Of a stretch of 10,417 nucleotides of DNA, positions 1 through 6,199 are shown piece by piece. The position numbers were made by a program, and so were the translations under genes. The stretch spans positions 1-10,417 of the forward strand of contig JAFOKI010000017.1 in assembly GCA_017419895.1 (NCBI GenBank), in the 5' to 3' direction. How positions within the stretch are numbered: position 1 is the stretch's first letter; each line of letters begins with the position of its first letter. The notes beneath the pieces are model-generated. The model did no database searches, had not been told where the DNA came from, and was given only the letters and a program-made list of their open reading frames with translations. Origin of the DNA: Eubacterium sp. GTDB taxonomy: Bacteria > Bacillota > Clostridia > Peptostreptococcales > Anaerovoracaceae.

Positions 1-2
1 AC

Positions 3-815
3 TTTAAGCGTACCGACAGAATGAGGATAGTTATTTCCAAGGTGCTCGAGAAGATCAAGAAGAAGGGCATTACCGAGATTCTCGCAATCATGGAGCTCTG
101 TGCCAAGCACGTCGAGACAAATATGAGCAACAATGACCTTATTGGTCTCGCGCAGAGGCTGGCTATGTTCAAGATCAACAAAAGCGTCGGATTCCCGTAC
201 GACGTGACCACGGGATATATCGGTAAAGTATCGTACGTGTTCCCGGCAGACCTTGCGGGCAATGTAGCAAGACTCCACGAGGAGATGTTCGGGCAGACCG
301 ATTATCAGGTGTCCGATACATGCCTCGATATTGCGTATTATGTGGCTGGCGCAAGAGCTTCCTCCAGCAGTACAGCTCCACCCGATGCGGAAGATCCGAT
401 AGAGGTAGAAGAGAAGGAAGAAGAGGAAGAGCCTGAAGATACCGAGCAGACCGAAGAGGAAGACAAAGGCGGCAAGAAAGACAACGGTAAGAAAGACGAA
501 GGCAAGCAGGACAGCGGCAAGAAGGACGAAGGTAAGCAGGACAGCGGATCGTCCGGAGGCAGCAGTGAACCCGCAGACTCCGGCGGCGGAGGAGACTCCG
601 GCGGCGGAGGAGATTCCGGCGGTGGAGGAGATTCCGGCGGCGGAGGAGATTCCGGCGGCGGAGGAGATTCCGGTGGCGGAGGAGATTCCGGCGGCGGAGG
701 AGATTCCGGCGGTGGAGGAGATTCCGGCGGCGGAGGAGATTCCGGCGGTGGAGGAGATTCCGGCGGCGGAGGAGATTCCGGCAGCAGCGATGCCGGATCC
801 TCAAGCGCGGGCTGA
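3..815 (+). CDS. LytR-CpsA-Psr (LCP) family cell-wall polymer ligase, C-terminal part (5' partial)
   Basis: The reading frame is open to the left edge, so the start and the catalytic LCP core lie outside the window; the Met at 21 is probably internal. The first codons read FKRTDRMRIVISKVLEKIKK, which matches the conserved 'RTeRQR-Vi-ai' segment near the end of LCP domains. The helical stretch that follows (ETNMSNNDLIGLA, then FPADLAGNVARLHEEMFG and a YQVSDT segment) is typical of clostridial LCP C-termini. LCP proteins are membrane-anchored and transfer undecaprenyl-linked glycopolymers such as teichoic acids or capsule to peptidoglycan outside the cell. From about 365 onward the protein is low complexity: an acidic Glu-rich stretch, a Lys/Asp/Gly stretch with a 10-residue repeat, then eleven DSGGGG hexads and a Ser/Gly/Ala end. 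Such an extended tail would lie outside the membrane, perhaps within the wall. The family call rests on motif recall, with the catalytic arginines not visible. Confidence 0.8.
   Translation, partial: FKRTDRMRIVISKVLEKIKKKGITEILAIMELCAKHVETNMSNNDLIGLAQRLAMFKINKSVGFPYDVTTGYIGKVSYVFPADLAGNVARLHEEMFGQTDYQVSDTCLDIAYYVAGARASSSSTAPPDAEDPIEVEEKEEEEEPEDTEQTEEEDKGGKKDNGKKDEGKQDSGKKDEGKQDSGSSGGSSEPADSGGGGDSGGGGDSGGGGDSGGGGDSGGGGDSGGGGDSGGGGDSGGGGDSGGGGDSGGGGDSGGGGDSGSSDAGSSSAG
489..548 (+). repeat. 30-bp tandem repeat, two copies, in the LCP tail
   Basis: Two in-frame copies (489-518 and 519-548) each encode KKDEGKQDSG. They differ at only a few third positions (aaa/aag, ggc/ggt, ggc/gga). A degenerate partial copy (KKDNG) precedes them. 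The stretch links the acidic part of the LCP tail to the glycine-rich repeats. Confidence 0.85.
576..773 (+). repeat. 18-bp tandem repeat, eleven copies, encoding (DSGGGG)11
   Basis: Eleven exact-length 18-bp units (consensus gattccggcggcggagga) run from 576 to 773 and are followed by a broken twelfth unit (DSGSS). The first two units begin gac instead of gat. Other differences are single ggc/ggt swaps, in units 3, 6, 8 and 10. Near-identity at synonymous positions points to recent expansion by duplication. No unit contains a stop codon in any of the six frames, which accounts for several long spurious open frames over this region. Each unit carries GGAGGA, which resembles a Shine-Dalgarno core. 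Confidence 0.95.
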
Positions 816-828
816 TCGAGAGGTCGAT

Positions 829-1155
829 ATGTTCAGTATATTCAAAAGACAGGAAGAAATCACCGGTGAAGTCGCCGGGGACGGCACATACAAATGGCGC
901 GATGGCGTTTACCTTTGTACGGTCAATGATAGTTTCGAAGCGGATCTTCTGATGTCGAAACTCAGGGCGGAAGGTATACCGAGCGAGAAAAAACACATCG
1001 GATCGGCTGGTTATCTGGAAGTCGTTTTCGGAGCGAATACGATCGGTGCCATCGAGCTTTATGTACCTGCCGAGTGTCTTGAGGACGCAGTAAATATAAT
1101 AAAACCGATCGATCTTGATGATTGTGAAGACGATGAAATACCGGGGCGTGAGTAA
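829..1155 (+). CDS. DUF2007-like small protein (putative signal-transducing fold)
   Basis: The product is 108 residues. I chose the ATG at 829 because GAGAGG lies five bases upstream (818-823) and because residues before it in the same frame are only an out-of-frame reading of the LCP repeat. The core (about residues 27-95) has the DUF2007 pattern: a beta strand (VYLCTV), an 'F-EA-LL-S-L-AEGIPS' helix and turn (36-52), a variable loop, a strand (LEVVFG) and a closing 'IELYVPAECLEDAVNII' segment (75-91). DUF2007 proteins are small ferredoxin/GlnB-like folds of unproven function. The C-terminus is acidic. The gene starts 13 bases after the LCP stop, and its stop overlaps the sppA start (TAATG), so it is probably co-translated with sppA. 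No membrane segment or catalytic motif is visible. The family call is moderately sure; no function can be claimed. Confidence 0.7.
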   Translation: MFSIFKRQEEITGEVAGDGTYKWRDGVYLCTVNDSFEADLLMSKLRAEGIPSEKKHIGSAGYLEVVFGANTIGAIELYVPAECLEDAVNIIKPIDLDDCEDDEIPGRE

Positions 1156-2348
1156 TGGACGAAAACAACAGAAACGATAACCGGGAGTATTATCGCAGCG
1201 GAGATCCCGTTCGTCAGAACGGAAACGGCACTTACAACGGCGGACAGAATAACGGGGGCGCGGGCAGCGTCCCCGATCCTTACAGGGATCTGTATAACAA
1301 CCGCTCATACATACCTCCCGCTCAGCAGGCTGCATTAAAAAAGAAGAACAGGAACAGCTTGATTCTTGGAATAGTCATATTCCTGATAATTGTGTGCATA
1401 TTAGTCGGTGCCGCGGCGGCGCTCAGTCACTTTTTCGGCGGATCCAGCCCTGAAAAAGAGGGTCAGACAGTAATCGGCATGAAAGACAGACTGGGTTTCG
1501 GAAAATCGTATGTGGCAAGGCTTTATGTTGAAGGGACAATCGCGGAAGGGGACAATTATTCAACTTCCACGGCTTATTCACATGAGTGGATGCTTGAAAC
1601 GATCGAGAAACTAAAGAACGATGCCAACAATAAGGGAATCATACTTTATGTTGACTCTCCCGGGGGATCTGTTTACGCAACCGATGAATGCTATCTGGCA
1701 CTTAAGGATTACAAAGCTGTGACCGGCAGGCCGGTCTACGCGTATTTCGGATCGATGGCCGCGTCCGGCGGTTACTATATGAGCATGGCATCAGATAAGA
1801 TCATTGCCAATAAGAATTGCTGGACCGGGTCGATAGGTGTCACTCTTTCGACGATTTACGACATTACAGGGCTGATGGATAAGTACGGAGTAAAAGCAAC
1901 GACTATCCATGCGGGCAAAAACAAAGAGATGGGTGCTTACACCGAGAAACTGACGGATGAACAGATTGCGATACTCCAGAGCCTGGTAGACGAATCCTAT
2001 GAGGATTTCGTGGGTATCGTCGCTGAGGGCAGAGGTCTTTCGGTCGATGAAACGAAAGTACTTGCCGACGGAAGGATATATACTTCCAGACAGGCTCTTG
2101 AGAAAAAGCTGATAGACGCTGTCGGATCGTACGACGAAGCAGTGGAAATGATGAAGGCGGATATTCCGGAGCTTGCGGGAGCGGAAGTGAAGGATATCGT
2201 TCACGAAATACAGAACGATCCGTTTGGTGATATACTTGGGTTCATGAAGAGCAATATCTCGAACGAGTCTGAACTCAGTGAGATACAGAAATTGCTGAAA
2301 CTGAACGGAACCGTGGAGCTGCAGTATATCTCGGAAATAAGGAAATAA
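1155..2348 (+). CDS. sppA: Signal peptide peptidase SppA (S49 family serine protease)
   Basis: This 397-residue protein has a hydrophilic Asn/Gly-rich cytoplasmic head (1-65), one membrane helix (about 68-92) after a KKKNRN stop-transfer cluster, and an extracytoplasmic S49 protease domain (about 118-345). The conserved strand 'IILYVDSPGGSVYA' is at 162-175. The catalytic serine is probably Ser204 in MAASGGYY, and the general-base lysine is probably Lys257 in AGKNKEMG, by analogy to the Ser/Lys dyad of Bacillus subtilis SppA. The family cleaves signal-peptide remnants in the membrane and acts in envelope stress. Length fits the short Gram-positive form rather than the duplicated Escherichia coli form. 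The start overlaps the stop of the preceding gene by one base. A strong hairpin terminator follows 72 bases downstream. The N-terminal 60 residues are unusually polar for the family but otherwise nothing is missing. Confidence 0.93.
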   Translation: MDENNRNDNREYYRSGDPVRQNGNGTYNGGQNNGGAGSVPDPYRDLYNNRSYIPPAQQAALKKKNRNSLILGIVIFLIIVCILVGAAAALSHFFGGSSPEKEGQTVIGMKDRLGFGKSYVARLYVEGTIAEGDNYSTSTAYSHEWMLETIEKLKNDANNKGIILYVDSPGGSVYATDECYLALKDYKAVTGRPVYAYFGSMAASGGYYMSMASDKIIANKNCWTGSIGVTLSTIYDITGLMDKYGVKATTIHAGKNKEMGAYTEKLTDEQIAILQSLVDESYEDFVGIVAEGRGLSVDETKVLADGRIYTSRQALEKKLIDAVGSYDEAVEMMKADIPELAGAEVKDIVHEIQNDPFGDILGFMKSNISNESELSEIQKLLKLNGTVELQYISEIRK

Positions 2349-2420
2349 GACTGCAGGAGAAAGATGCCGGGAAAATGAAAGCCCGGGCGTGGCAGCTTTG
2401 TTAAGTGAATACCGTAATGG

Positions 2421-2453
2421 AAAAAGGACCGGTGCCGCGGCGCCGGTCCTTTT
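2421..2453. terminator. Rho-independent terminator after sppA (bidirectional shape)
   Basis: A 10-bp GC-rich stem (ggaccggtgc at 2426-2435 with gcgccggtcc at 2440-2449, one G-T pair) closes a four-base loop. It is preceded by five A and followed by four T. It separates the LCP-DUF2007-sppA group from the ylxM promoter about 40 bases downstream. The T run is short, so read-through is possible. Confidence 0.8.
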
Positions 2454-2494
2454 GCGCTGTCCGGACTATTTTGAGCGCTGTAAGGTTTTTTTGC

Positions 2495-2523
2495 TTGACA
2501 GCATGCGGAAAGTATAGTAAACT
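2495..2523 (+). promoter_or_regulatory. Sigma-A-type promoter of ylxM-ffh
   Basis: A perfect -35 box TTGACA (2495-2500) is followed 17 bases later by TAAACT (2518-2523; four of six to TATAAT). A T-rich stretch lies just upstream (2486-2492). Predicted transcription start is about 2530, directly at the base of an inverted repeat. It sits between the sppA terminator and ylxM, exactly where an operon promoter is expected. Confidence 0.7.
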
Positions 2524-2530
2524 GTCCGAG

Positions 2531-2552
2531 TGTCAAGTAAAAATATTTGACA
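2531..2552 (+). promoter_or_regulatory. Inverted repeat / predicted 5'-terminal mRNA hairpin of the ylxM leader
   Basis: The arms tgtcaagta (2531-2539) and tatttgaca (2544-2552) pair over 9 bp (one G-U) around an AAAA loop. The predicted transcription start is at or next to the first base of the left arm, and the ribosome binding site (GGAGG, 2557-2561) begins just after the right arm. The same half-site is also present in the promoter: cttgaca (2494-2500) is the exact reverse complement of tgtcaag (2531-2537). It could be an RNA stabiliser, an operator or both. Confidence 0.6.
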
Positions 2553-2566
2553 GCTTGGAGGACGAC

Positions 2567-2926
2567 ATGGACGAGAGCGTTAGGGAGAGCCTTCTGTTCG
2601 ACAGATACGGCGGTCTCCTGACGGAAAAACAACGCGGCGTGATGCGGCTGTATCATGAAGAGAATCTTTCTCTGTCTGAGATAGCTGAGGAATACGGGAT
2701 TTCCCGCGCGGCTGTCCATGATGCTCTCAAGAAAGCCGAGAACAAACTGGCGGAGTACGAGTCAGCTTTGGGGCTGGTCGAAAACGCGGATGATGCTTTA
2801 GAGATAACAGGGAAGATAAGGTCACGCGTAGCGGCTTTGTTGGAAGATAAAAAACTCGGCAGTGGTTTGGCCGGGGAGCTTGCGGAGATCGGCAGATTGG
2901 CCGCTGAACTGGAAGAAAAACTGTAA
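2567..2926 (+). CDS. ylxM: YlxM-family helix-turn-helix SRP-associated protein
   Basis: The product is 119 residues. The ATG at 2567 is chosen because GGAGG lies five bases upstream and because the promoter lies downstream of the more distal in-frame GTG at 2405. Family hallmarks are 'LLFDRYGGLLTEKQR' (9-23) and a helix-turn-helix 'LSLSEIAEEYGISRAAVHDALKKAENKL' spanning about 34-61, similar to sigma-factor region 4. A helical Ala/Leu/Glu-rich tail (70-119) follows. YlxM is nearly always encoded directly before ffh in Gram-positives, and is described as a modulator of signal recognition particle function; despite the HTH it has no proven DNA target. It is separated from ffh by 11 bases and shares its promoter. 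Confidence 0.92.
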   Translation: MDESVRESLLFDRYGGLLTEKQRGVMRLYHEENLSLSEIAEEYGISRAAVHDALKKAENKLAEYESALGLVENADDALEITGKIRSRVAALLEDKKLGSGLAGELAEIGRLAAELEEKL

Positions 2927-2937
2927 GAGGAACGATA

Positions 2938-4284
2938 ATGGCATTCGAAAGCTTATCGGATAAACTTCAAAATGTATTCGGAAACCTGAAAGGAAAAGGC
3001 GTACTTACGGAAGCGGACATAGACGCAGCGCTTCGTGAGGTCAAGCTCGCCCTTCTGGAAGCCGACGTCAACTTCAAGGTCGTCAAGGAATTCGTCGCTG
3101 ATGTAAAAGAAAAATGCATGGGCGAGGAAGTAATGAAGAGTCTGACACCTGCCCAGATGGTCATCAAGATCGTCAACGCCGAACTCGTAGAGCTCATGGG
3201 CGGAACGGCTGTAAAACTGACATATTCGCCGTCTGGATTCACCACGATAATGCTCGCGGGACTCCAGGGTACTGGTAAGACGACGACCGCGGGAAAACTT
3301 GCCTCATGGCTCAAACAGAACGGCAAGAAACCGATGCTCGCAGCCTGCGACGTATACAGACCGGCTGCTATAGATCAGCTGGAGGTCGTGGCGAAAGCCG
3401 TAAACACGCCTGTCTATCTTGACAGGAACGAAAAGGATCCCGTTAAGATCGCGAAAGCGGCGAGGGAAGAGGCCGAGAAAAAAGGCTGCAACATCCTGAT
3501 CATAGACACGGCCGGACGTCTGCAGATAGACAAAGAACTCATGGATGAGCTCGCCAGGATCAAAAAAGAGCTCAAGCCGCATCAGATAATACTGGCGGTC
3601 GACGCGCTCACAGGACAGGATGCGGTAAACGCAGCGAAGGGATTCAACGAACAGCTCGGGATCGACGGAGTCATAATGACCAAGCTGGACGGTGACTCAA
3701 GAGGCGGAGCCGCTTTGTCGGTTAGAAAGGTAACCGGAAAGCCGATACTCTTCATCGGTACGGGTGAAAAATACAACGCGCTCGACGTGTTCTACCCCGA
3801 CCGTATGGCAGGCAGGATCCTCGGCATGGGTGACGTGCTGAGCCTGATCGAAGCAGCCGAGCAGGCGTACGATGACGAGCAGGCCGCGAAACTCGAGAAG
3901 AGGCTCAGAAAGAATCAGTTCTCCCTTGACGATTTCATGGATCAGATGGCACAGGTCAAGAAAATGGGCGGTCTGACAAAGCTGATCGGCATGCTTCCCG
4001 GTGTGAGTCCGGGCTCAATAAGCGATGACCAGATAGCGATGGGTGAAGCAGAGTTCAAACGCATGGAAGCGATCATCCAATCGATGACAAAGGAAGAACG
4101 CAACGATCCTTCGATACTTAACGCAAGCCGCAGAAAACGTATAGCTGCGGGAGCGGGGACCACGGTCAATCAGGTCAACAACCTGATCAAAAAGTATGAG
4201 GACACAAAGAAAATGATCAAACAGTTCATGAAGCCGGGGGCTATGAAAAGAAACAGCTTCCTGAGAGGCTTAATGGATAGATAA
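2938..4284 (+). CDS. ffh: Signal recognition particle GTPase Ffh (SRP54)
   Basis: The product has 448 residues, the usual length. The N-terminal helical domain spans about 1-90. The GTPase (G) domain holds the P-loop GLQGTGKTT (108-116), the SRP insertion-box motif DVYRPAA (138-144), DTAGR (190-194) and TKLDGDSRGG (248-257). The M domain (about 325-448) includes the SRP-RNA-binding 'SRRKRIAAGAG' (397-407) and methionine-rich helices that bind signal peptides. Ffh with 4.5S/6S SRP RNA binds nascent signal peptides and docks with FtsY at the membrane; the two GTPases activate each other. The gene starts 11 bases after ylxM with AGAGG seven bases upstream, and continues with rpsP after a 39-base gap. 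No abnormality is seen. Confidence 0.98.
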   Translation: MAFESLSDKLQNVFGNLKGKGVLTEADIDAALREVKLALLEADVNFKVVKEFVADVKEKCMGEEVMKSLTPAQMVIKIVNAELVELMGGTAVKLTYSPSGFTTIMLAGLQGTGKTTTAGKLASWLKQNGKKPMLAACDVYRPAAIDQLEVVAKAVNTPVYLDRNEKDPVKIAKAAREEAEKKGCNILIIDTAGRLQIDKELMDELARIKKELKPHQIILAVDALTGQDAVNAAKGFNEQLGIDGVIMTKLDGDSRGGAALSVRKVTGKPILFIGTGEKYNALDVFYPDRMAGRILGMGDVLSLIEAAEQAYDDEQAAKLEKRLRKNQFSLDDFMDQMAQVKKMGGLTKLIGMLPGVSPGSISDDQIAMGEAEFKRMEAIIQSMTKEERNDPSILNASRRKRIAAGAGTTVNQVNNLIKKYEDTKKMIKQFMKPGAMKRNSFLRGLMDR

Positions 4285-4323
4285 ATGTGAATAGTCTATA
4301 TCACCATAGAACAGGAGGAAGAG

Positions 4324-4566
4324 ATGGTTAAGATCAGACTTAAGAGAATGGGTGCGCACAAGAAGCCTTTTTACAGAATCGTTGTTGCTGATTCTCGTAC
4401 AGCAAGAGGCGGAAGATTCATCGAAGAGATCGGTTACTTCGATCCCATGGTAGAGCCGAACGACATCAAGATCGATGAAGAAAAGGCAAAAGACTGGCTC
4501 GCTAAAGGCGCTCAGCCGACAGATCGCGTTCGCGCAATCATGAAGCAGTCCGGCATCATCCAGTAA
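4324..4566 (+). CDS. rpsP: 30S ribosomal protein bS16
   Basis: The product is 80 residues, normal for the family. The signature '[24 protein letters not shown]' type N-terminus (2-25) is followed by [12 protein letters not shown] (30-41) and [10 protein letters not shown] (58-67), which are typical of bS16. The protein binds 16S rRNA in the body of the small subunit during early assembly. AGGAGG lies five bases before the ATG. It opens the usual rpsP-khpA-rimM-trmD order and follows ffh closely. No terminator is seen between ffh and rpsP, and no clear promoter, so read-through from the ylxM promoter is likely. Confidence 0.98.
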   Translation: MVKIRLKRMGAHKKPFYRIVVADSRTARGGRFIEEIGYFDPMVEPNDIKIDEEKAKDWLAKGAQPTDRVRAIMKQSGIIQ

Positions 4567-4583
4567 GCAGGGTGGTGGCAGCA

Positions 4584-4889
4584 ATGACAGAATTGGTAGA
4601 AACCATAGCGAAGGCTCTCGTCGATAATCCCGACGAGGTCATGGTTTCCAAATCTCTTGACAGCCAGGGGGATGTACTGACTCTGAAAGTGGCCGGCTCC
4701 GATATGGGAAAAGTGATCGGCAAAAAAGGCAGAATTGCAAAAGCTCTTCGCACTGTAGTAAAAGCTGCCTATGTCAAGCAGAACAAAAACGTTCTGGTAG
4801 AGATCATTTCCGATGAAGATACGGACATCAGTGAGGAAATGTTCCCTTATGCGGACGGATTCGCCATGGAGGAGGAAACCAACGCGTAA
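4584..4889 (+). CDS. khpA: KH-domain RNA-binding protein KhpA (YlqC)
   Basis: I start at the ATG at 4584 (101 residues) because AGGGTGG (4569-4575) lies eight bases upstream; the GTGs at 4572 and 4575 would have no usable ribosome binding site. The single KH domain (about 2-77) carries the RNA-binding GXXG loop GKKG (46-49) in 'MGKVIGKKGRIAKALRTVV'. KhpA forms a dimer with the KH/Jag protein KhpB in Gram-positives and affects cell elongation, division and small-RNA biology. Typical KhpA proteins are about 75-80 residues; this one carries roughly 25 additional acidic residues (SDEDTDISEE onward). It lies 17 bases after rpsP and 51 before rimM, the conserved place for this gene. Confidence 0.92.
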   Translation: MTELVETIAKALVDNPDEVMVSKSLDSQGDVLTLKVAGSDMGKVIGKKGRIAKALRTVVKAAYVKQNKNVLVEIISDEDTDISEEMFPYADGFAMEEETNA

Positions 4890-4904
4890 TACCGGGAGAA
4901 GATA

Positions 4905-4935
4905 TCAAGGAGGCGCATCGAAAGGTGCGCCTTGA
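4905..4935 (+). promoter_or_regulatory. Hairpin enclosing the rimM ribosome binding site
   Basis: Arms tcaagg (4905-4910) and ccttga (4930-4935), plus cgca (4914-4917) and tgcg (4926-4929), form a 10-bp stem with a three-base AGG bulge and an eight-base loop. The best Shine-Dalgarno core, AAGGAGG (4907-4913), lies in the left arm and bulge, and its partner CCTT is in the right arm. The next ATG is five bases after the stem. No T run follows, so this is not a terminator. It suggests limited or switchable rimM translation; this is inference from pairing only. Confidence 0.55.
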
Positions 4936-4940
4936 GATTT

Positions 4941-5444
4941 ATGAGAGAAAAGATAAGAATAGGCAAAATCACGGGACCGGTGGGTCTCAAAGGTGAAGTC
5001 AAGGTAATGAGTTACTCCGGGGATCCGGAGCGCTTTTCGCATCTTGAAAAGATATATCTGAAAGATACGGAATACGTGATCGAGCGCGCTTCCAAAAGGA
5101 ACAGGCTGACAATACTCAAACTTGAGGGTGTAAACGACAGAAATGAGGCGGAGAAACTCAGGAATCTTTACGTTGATATGGCGGAAGAGGATCTTGAGCC
5201 GCTTGAAGAAGGAAGCTTCTATATACGTGACCTAATAGGGCTGGATGTGCTGGATTTGGAAACCGGTGAAAAACTGGGGACACTGAAGGACGTGCTGACT
5301 GACAGGCCGCAGGATATTTTTGTCGTAAAGACCGAAGTAGGAAAAGACGTAATGATTCCGGGAGTCAGCGAATTTGTGAAGGAAATCAAACCTGAAGAAG
5401 GCTGTATTACCGTAGCATTGATCAAAGGATTGATGGAATTATGA
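4941..5444 (+). CDS. rimM: 16S rRNA processing protein RimM
   Basis: The product from the ATG at 4941 is 167 residues. An in-frame TTG at 4932 (three residues longer) is an alternative, with AAAGG six bases before it. The ATG is preferred because the family N-terminus normally begins two to six residues before the 'IRIGKITGPVGLKGEVKV' block (5-22). The N-terminal RimM beta-barrel spans about 5-85. A PRC-barrel domain follows, starting at FYIRDLIGLDV (93-103) and containing LGTLKDVL (112-119) and VMIPGVSEFV (137-146). RimM binds uS19 on the 30S head and helps mature the 3' part of 16S rRNA. Its stop overlaps the trmD start (ATGA), so trmD is probably translated by coupling. Its own start region lies after a hairpin. 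Confidence 0.95.
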   Translation: MREKIRIGKITGPVGLKGEVKVMSYSGDPERFSHLEKIYLKDTEYVIERASKRNRLTILKLEGVNDRNEAEKLRNLYVDMAEEDLEPLEEGSFYIRDLIGLDVLDLETGEKLGTLKDVLTDRPQDIFVVKTEVGKDVMIPGVSEFVKEIKPEEGCITVALIKGLMEL

Positions 5445-6175
5445 GATTCGATATCCTGACTTTGTTCCCGGAAATGTTTGAGGCGCTCGGCGCCAGCATG
5501 ACCGGGCGTGCGGTAAAGGACGGAATAGTCTCATTCAATGTGGTCAACATCCGCGACTTCGCCGATAATAAGCATAAACGCACGGACGACTATCCGTTTG
5601 GCGGCGGCAGAGGAATGCTTCTCATGCCGCAGCCTTTGTTTGACGCAATGGAGTCGGTAAAGGCGGATAACAAGCGCGTGATCTACATGTCGCCGCGCGG
5701 GAGAATAATAGACAGAGAATACCTGGAAGAACTCGCGTCTGAGGAAGAGCTCGTGATTTTGTGCGGCCATTACGAGGGCGTGGACCAGAGGGTATTGGAC
5801 CGCTGGAACGCGGAGGAAGTATCGATAGGGGATTATGTACTTACGGGAGGTGAACTTCCCGCAATGGTTCTTATAGATGCGGTGACGAGGCTCCTTCCGG
5901 GGGTGCTCGCGACTCCGGAAGCAGCGGTCGAGGAATCGGTGTACTCGGGGCTTCTTGAGGCTCCGCAGTATACCCAGCCGCGCGAATATGACGGTATTCC
6001 TGTGCCGGAGGTCTTGCTCAGCGGCGATCACAGACGCATTCATCTCTGGCATTTTGAGCAGTCGCTTCTCATAACAAAGCAGCGCCGCCCGGATCTTTTC
6101 GAGGCTTATGTGCGTGATCACGGCGAGCTCGACAAACAGGAACGCAGGATACTGGAAACGATAATTGAAACATGA
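5441..6175 (+). CDS. trmD: tRNA (guanine-37-N1)-methyltransferase TrmD
   Basis: This 244-residue enzyme of the SPOUT class uses S-adenosylmethionine to make m1G37 in tRNAs, which prevents +1 frameshifting. Family blocks are all present: DILTLFPEMF (4-13), DDYPFGGGRGM (49-59), MSPRG (83-87), CGHYEGVDQRV (108-118) and SIGDYVLTGGELPA (128-141). The last three form the trefoil knot and cofactor pocket. Arg150 aligns with Haemophilus influenzae Arg154. The position of the general-base Asp169 of that enzyme appears to be Glu165 here (EES, where EDS is usual), a conservative change. The C-terminal 'RRPDLFEAY' helix is typical. The start overlaps the rimM stop by four bases. In most bacteria rplS follows; here it does not. 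Confidence 0.97.
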   Translation: MRFDILTLFPEMFEALGASMTGRAVKDGIVSFNVVNIRDFADNKHKRTDDYPFGGGRGMLLMPQPLFDAMESVKADNKRVIYMSPRGRIIDREYLEELASEEELVILCGHYEGVDQRVLDRWNAEEVSIGDYVLTGGELPAMVLIDAVTRLLPGVLATPEAAVEESVYSGLLEAPQYTQPREYDGIPVPEVLLSGDHRRIHLWHFEQSLLITKQRRPDLFEAYVRDHGELDKQERRILETIIET

Positions 6176-6199
6176 TTGAGGAACTGCTGGACTGTTCCG

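Noticed and set aside
576..773. A CRISPR array
   Set aside because: The 18-bp units are directly adjacent with no unique spacers, and they are in frame within a coding sequence.
565..1155. A longer start for the DUF2007 gene with a (PAAEEI)n N-terminus
   Set aside because: The extension is the LCP repeat read one base out of frame. A proper ribosome binding site precedes the ATG at 829. A programmed +1 shift giving an LCP-DUF2007 fusion is possible in principle, but no slippery site is seen.
175..1335. A 386-codon open frame on the - strand across the LCP tail, the DUF2007 gene and the start of sppA
   Set aside because: It is antisense to three recognisable genes. Its length comes from the 18-bp repeat, which has no stop in any of the six frames. 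The translation is Arg/Leu-rich with no family motif.
2405..2566. An upstream GTG start that would lengthen YlxM by 54 residues
   Set aside because: It would read through the sppA terminator and the promoter. The ATG at 2567 has GGAGG and matches the family N-terminus.
4572..4583. GTG starts for KhpA upstream of 4584
   Set aside because: They overlap the only good ribosome binding site, which is correctly spaced for the ATG at 4584.
4925..4996. A GTG-started leader peptide after the AAGGAGG at 4907-4913
   Set aside because: About 23 codons overlapping rimM out of frame, with an 11-base spacing and no recognisable content. The hairpin is the simpler reading.
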